A stretch of 7,100 nt of DNA, taken from an uncultured Collinsella sp. Its GTDB lineage: Bacteria > Actinomycetota > Coriobacteriia > Coriobacteriales > Coriobacteriaceae. Each line of letters opens with the position of its first letter. Positions within the stretch are counted from its first letter, which is position 1. Made by a program: the position numbers and the translations under genes. Below the pieces are notes generated by a model. That model was not told where the DNA came from. It was given only the letters and a program-made list of their open reading frames with translations, and searched no databases. Of the stretch, positions 6,080 through 7,100 are shown one piece after another. The DNA lies in NCBI GenBank assembly GCA_900543945.1, contig UQTN01000105.1, forward strand, positions 1 through 7,100, given 5' to 3'.

Positions 6080-6081
6080 TC

Positions 6082-7100
6082 ATGGACCAGACCGTACCCG
6101 CATACGCCGCCGAGGTGGCCGATTACGGGCGCAGCCGCGACCCCGAGCCGGGTGAGGGCGCGCTCGTTAAAAACGTGCGCCCCGAATCGCCCGCATGGGA
6201 TGTGGGTATCGAGCCGGGCATGCGCGTGCTTACGGTCAACGGCGAGCAGCTGACCGATATGATCGTGTGGCTCTGGGAGGCAGATGACGACACCGTCGAG
6301 CTGGAGGTTTTCGATCCGCGCGACGGCACCGTCACTCCCGTTGAGCTTGATCGCTTTCCCGGCGAGGACTGGGGTCTTGAGTTCGATGGCCCCATCTTCG
6401 ATGGCATGCGCACCTGCGTAAACGCCTGCGTGTTCTGCTTTATGACGATGCTGCCCAAGGGCGGACGCTCCACGCTCTACATCCGCGACGACGACTACCG
6501 CCTAAGCTTTTTGCAGGGCAACTTCGTCACGCTGACCAACCTCACCGACGAGGACGTGCAAAACGTCATCGACCGCAACATGAGCCCCATGAACGTGTCG
6601 GTCCATGCCGTAAGCCCCGACGTCCGCCGCCGCATGATGGGCCGAAACGCCCAGCGCGGCATGGACGTACTCGAGGCCATCATGGCCGCCGGCATCGAGA
6701 TTCACGCGCAAATTGTTCTGTGTCCCGGCATGAACGACGGCGAGGAGCTGGAAAAAACCCTGCGCTTCTGCGAGGAGCATGAGCAGATCACGAGCCTGGG
6801 CATTGTGCCGCTCGGTTTTACCAAGCATCAGAACCGTTTTAGCTGGTCCTACAGCGACAAGCCCGAGCTGGCGCGTGAGACCATCGCCATGATCCGGCCC
6901 TTCCAGGACCGTGCCTTCGAGCGCTTTGGCCGTCACACCTTCCAGATGAGCGACGAGTTCTACCTAGATGCCGGCATCGAGCCGCCCGAGGCCGACTTTT
7001 ACGACGGCTACCCGCAGTACTACGACGGCATCGGCATGATCCGCTCCTATCTGGACGAGACCGACAACGTGCTCGCCGCCGATGCCGAGCGCCTGCGCCG
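6082..7100 (+). CDS. PDZ-radical SAM-DUF512 family protein (partial, 3' end outside window)
   Basis: At least 339 codons are present with no stop before the window edge. The domain order is PDZ-like (about 26-88, including SPAWDVGIEPGMRVLTVNGE), then a radical SAM-like core. The core's cluster motif is RTCVNACVFCF (110-120), with Cys112, Cys116 and Cys119 in CX3CX2C spacing. The family signature follows: LYIRDDDYRLSFLQGNFVTL (132-151), then MNVSVHA and IHAQIVLCPGMNDG. The start of the DUF512 region is recognisable as QMSDEFYLDAGIEPPE and GYPQYYDGIGM. The family is widespread in anaerobic Firmicutes, Coriobacteriia and cyanobacteria. Its reaction is unknown to me, though it is often found near der (engA) and plsY. 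The start at 6082 is 2 bases after ispH. The nearest AAGGAG (6062-6067) is 14 bases away, too far for a normal site, so translation probably depends on coupling to ispH. Confidence 0.9.
   Translation, partial: MDQTVPAYAAEVADYGRSRDPEPGEGALVKNVRPESPAWDVGIEPGMRVLTVNGEQLTDMIVWLWEADDDTVELEVFDPRDGTVTPVELDRFPGEDWGLEFDGPIFDGMRTCVNACVFCFMTMLPKGGRSTLYIRDDDYRLSFLQGNFVTLTNLTDEDVQNVIDRNMSPMNVSVHAVSPDVRRRMMGRNAQRGMDVLEAIMAAGIEIHAQIVLCPGMNDGEELEKTLRFCEEHEQITSLGIVPLGFTKHQNRFSWSYSDKPELARETIAMIRPFQDRAFERFGRHTFQMSDEFYLDAGIEPPEADFYDGYPQYYDGIGMIRSYLDETDNVLAADAERLR

Noticed and set aside
1..7100. Mobile element, CRISPR array, tRNA/rRNA or defence system
   Set aside because: No repeat-spacer pattern, terminal inverted repeats, transposase or integrase motifs, cloverleaf-like segment or rRNA sequence was seen. 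All space is taken by recognisable housekeeping genes.

Overview
This 7.1 kb window is GC-rich and entirely coding on the + strand, with no gap longer than 84 bases between genes. It looks like an ordinary chromosomal housekeeping segment. High GC, strong Shine-Dalgarno sites (two copies of AAAGGAGGT), very tight gene packing, the order scpA-scpB-rluB-cmk-plsC-ispH and a DUF512 radical SAM gene suggest a high-GC anaerobe such as a Coriobacteriia member (Collinsella-like). The taxonomic call is inference from gene content and style. No marker gene is present to prove it.

Layout: bases 1-145 hold the last codons of a protein resembling the C-terminus of an ABC-F ATPase. A 98-residue, GTG-started small membrane protein overlaps it (132-428). 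Next is a compact M50 site-2-type zinc metalloprotease (438-1121). An 84-base gap (1122-1205) is the most AT-rich spot in the window. It holds a weak promoter candidate, a perfect 7-bp stem-loop, a smaller stem-loop and an ideal ribosome binding site. It probably marks the start of a second transcription unit: scpA (1206-2015), scpB (2027-2732), an RsuA/RluB-type rRNA pseudouridine synthase (2719-3690), cmk (3759-4445), plsC (4449-5177), ispH (5180-6079) and a PDZ-radical SAM-DUF512 protein (6082 to the window edge, incomplete). Spacing between these genes is -14 to +11 bases, except 68 bases before cmk, so translational coupling is likely.

How the genes fit together: ScpA and ScpB are the kleisin and winged-helix partners of the SMC chromosome-organising complex. 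The pseudouridine synthase modifies rRNA. Cmk recycles CMP/dCMP and so supplies CTP, which phospholipid synthesis needs for CDP-diacylglycerol. PlsC makes phosphatidic acid. IspH makes the isoprenoid building blocks. This is a conserved growth-linked cluster of chromosome, ribosome and envelope functions rather than one pathway.

Most notable observation: scpB is split by a frameshift near base 2135. The N-terminal part lies in one frame and the rest in another. Comparison with B. subtilis ScpB recalled from memory suggests a net loss of about 14 bases. PlsC also carries Glu where the family's catalytic HX4D motif has Asp. I found no evidence of a mobile element, CRISPR array, tRNA, rRNA, phage or defence system, and no clearly novel multi-gene system.
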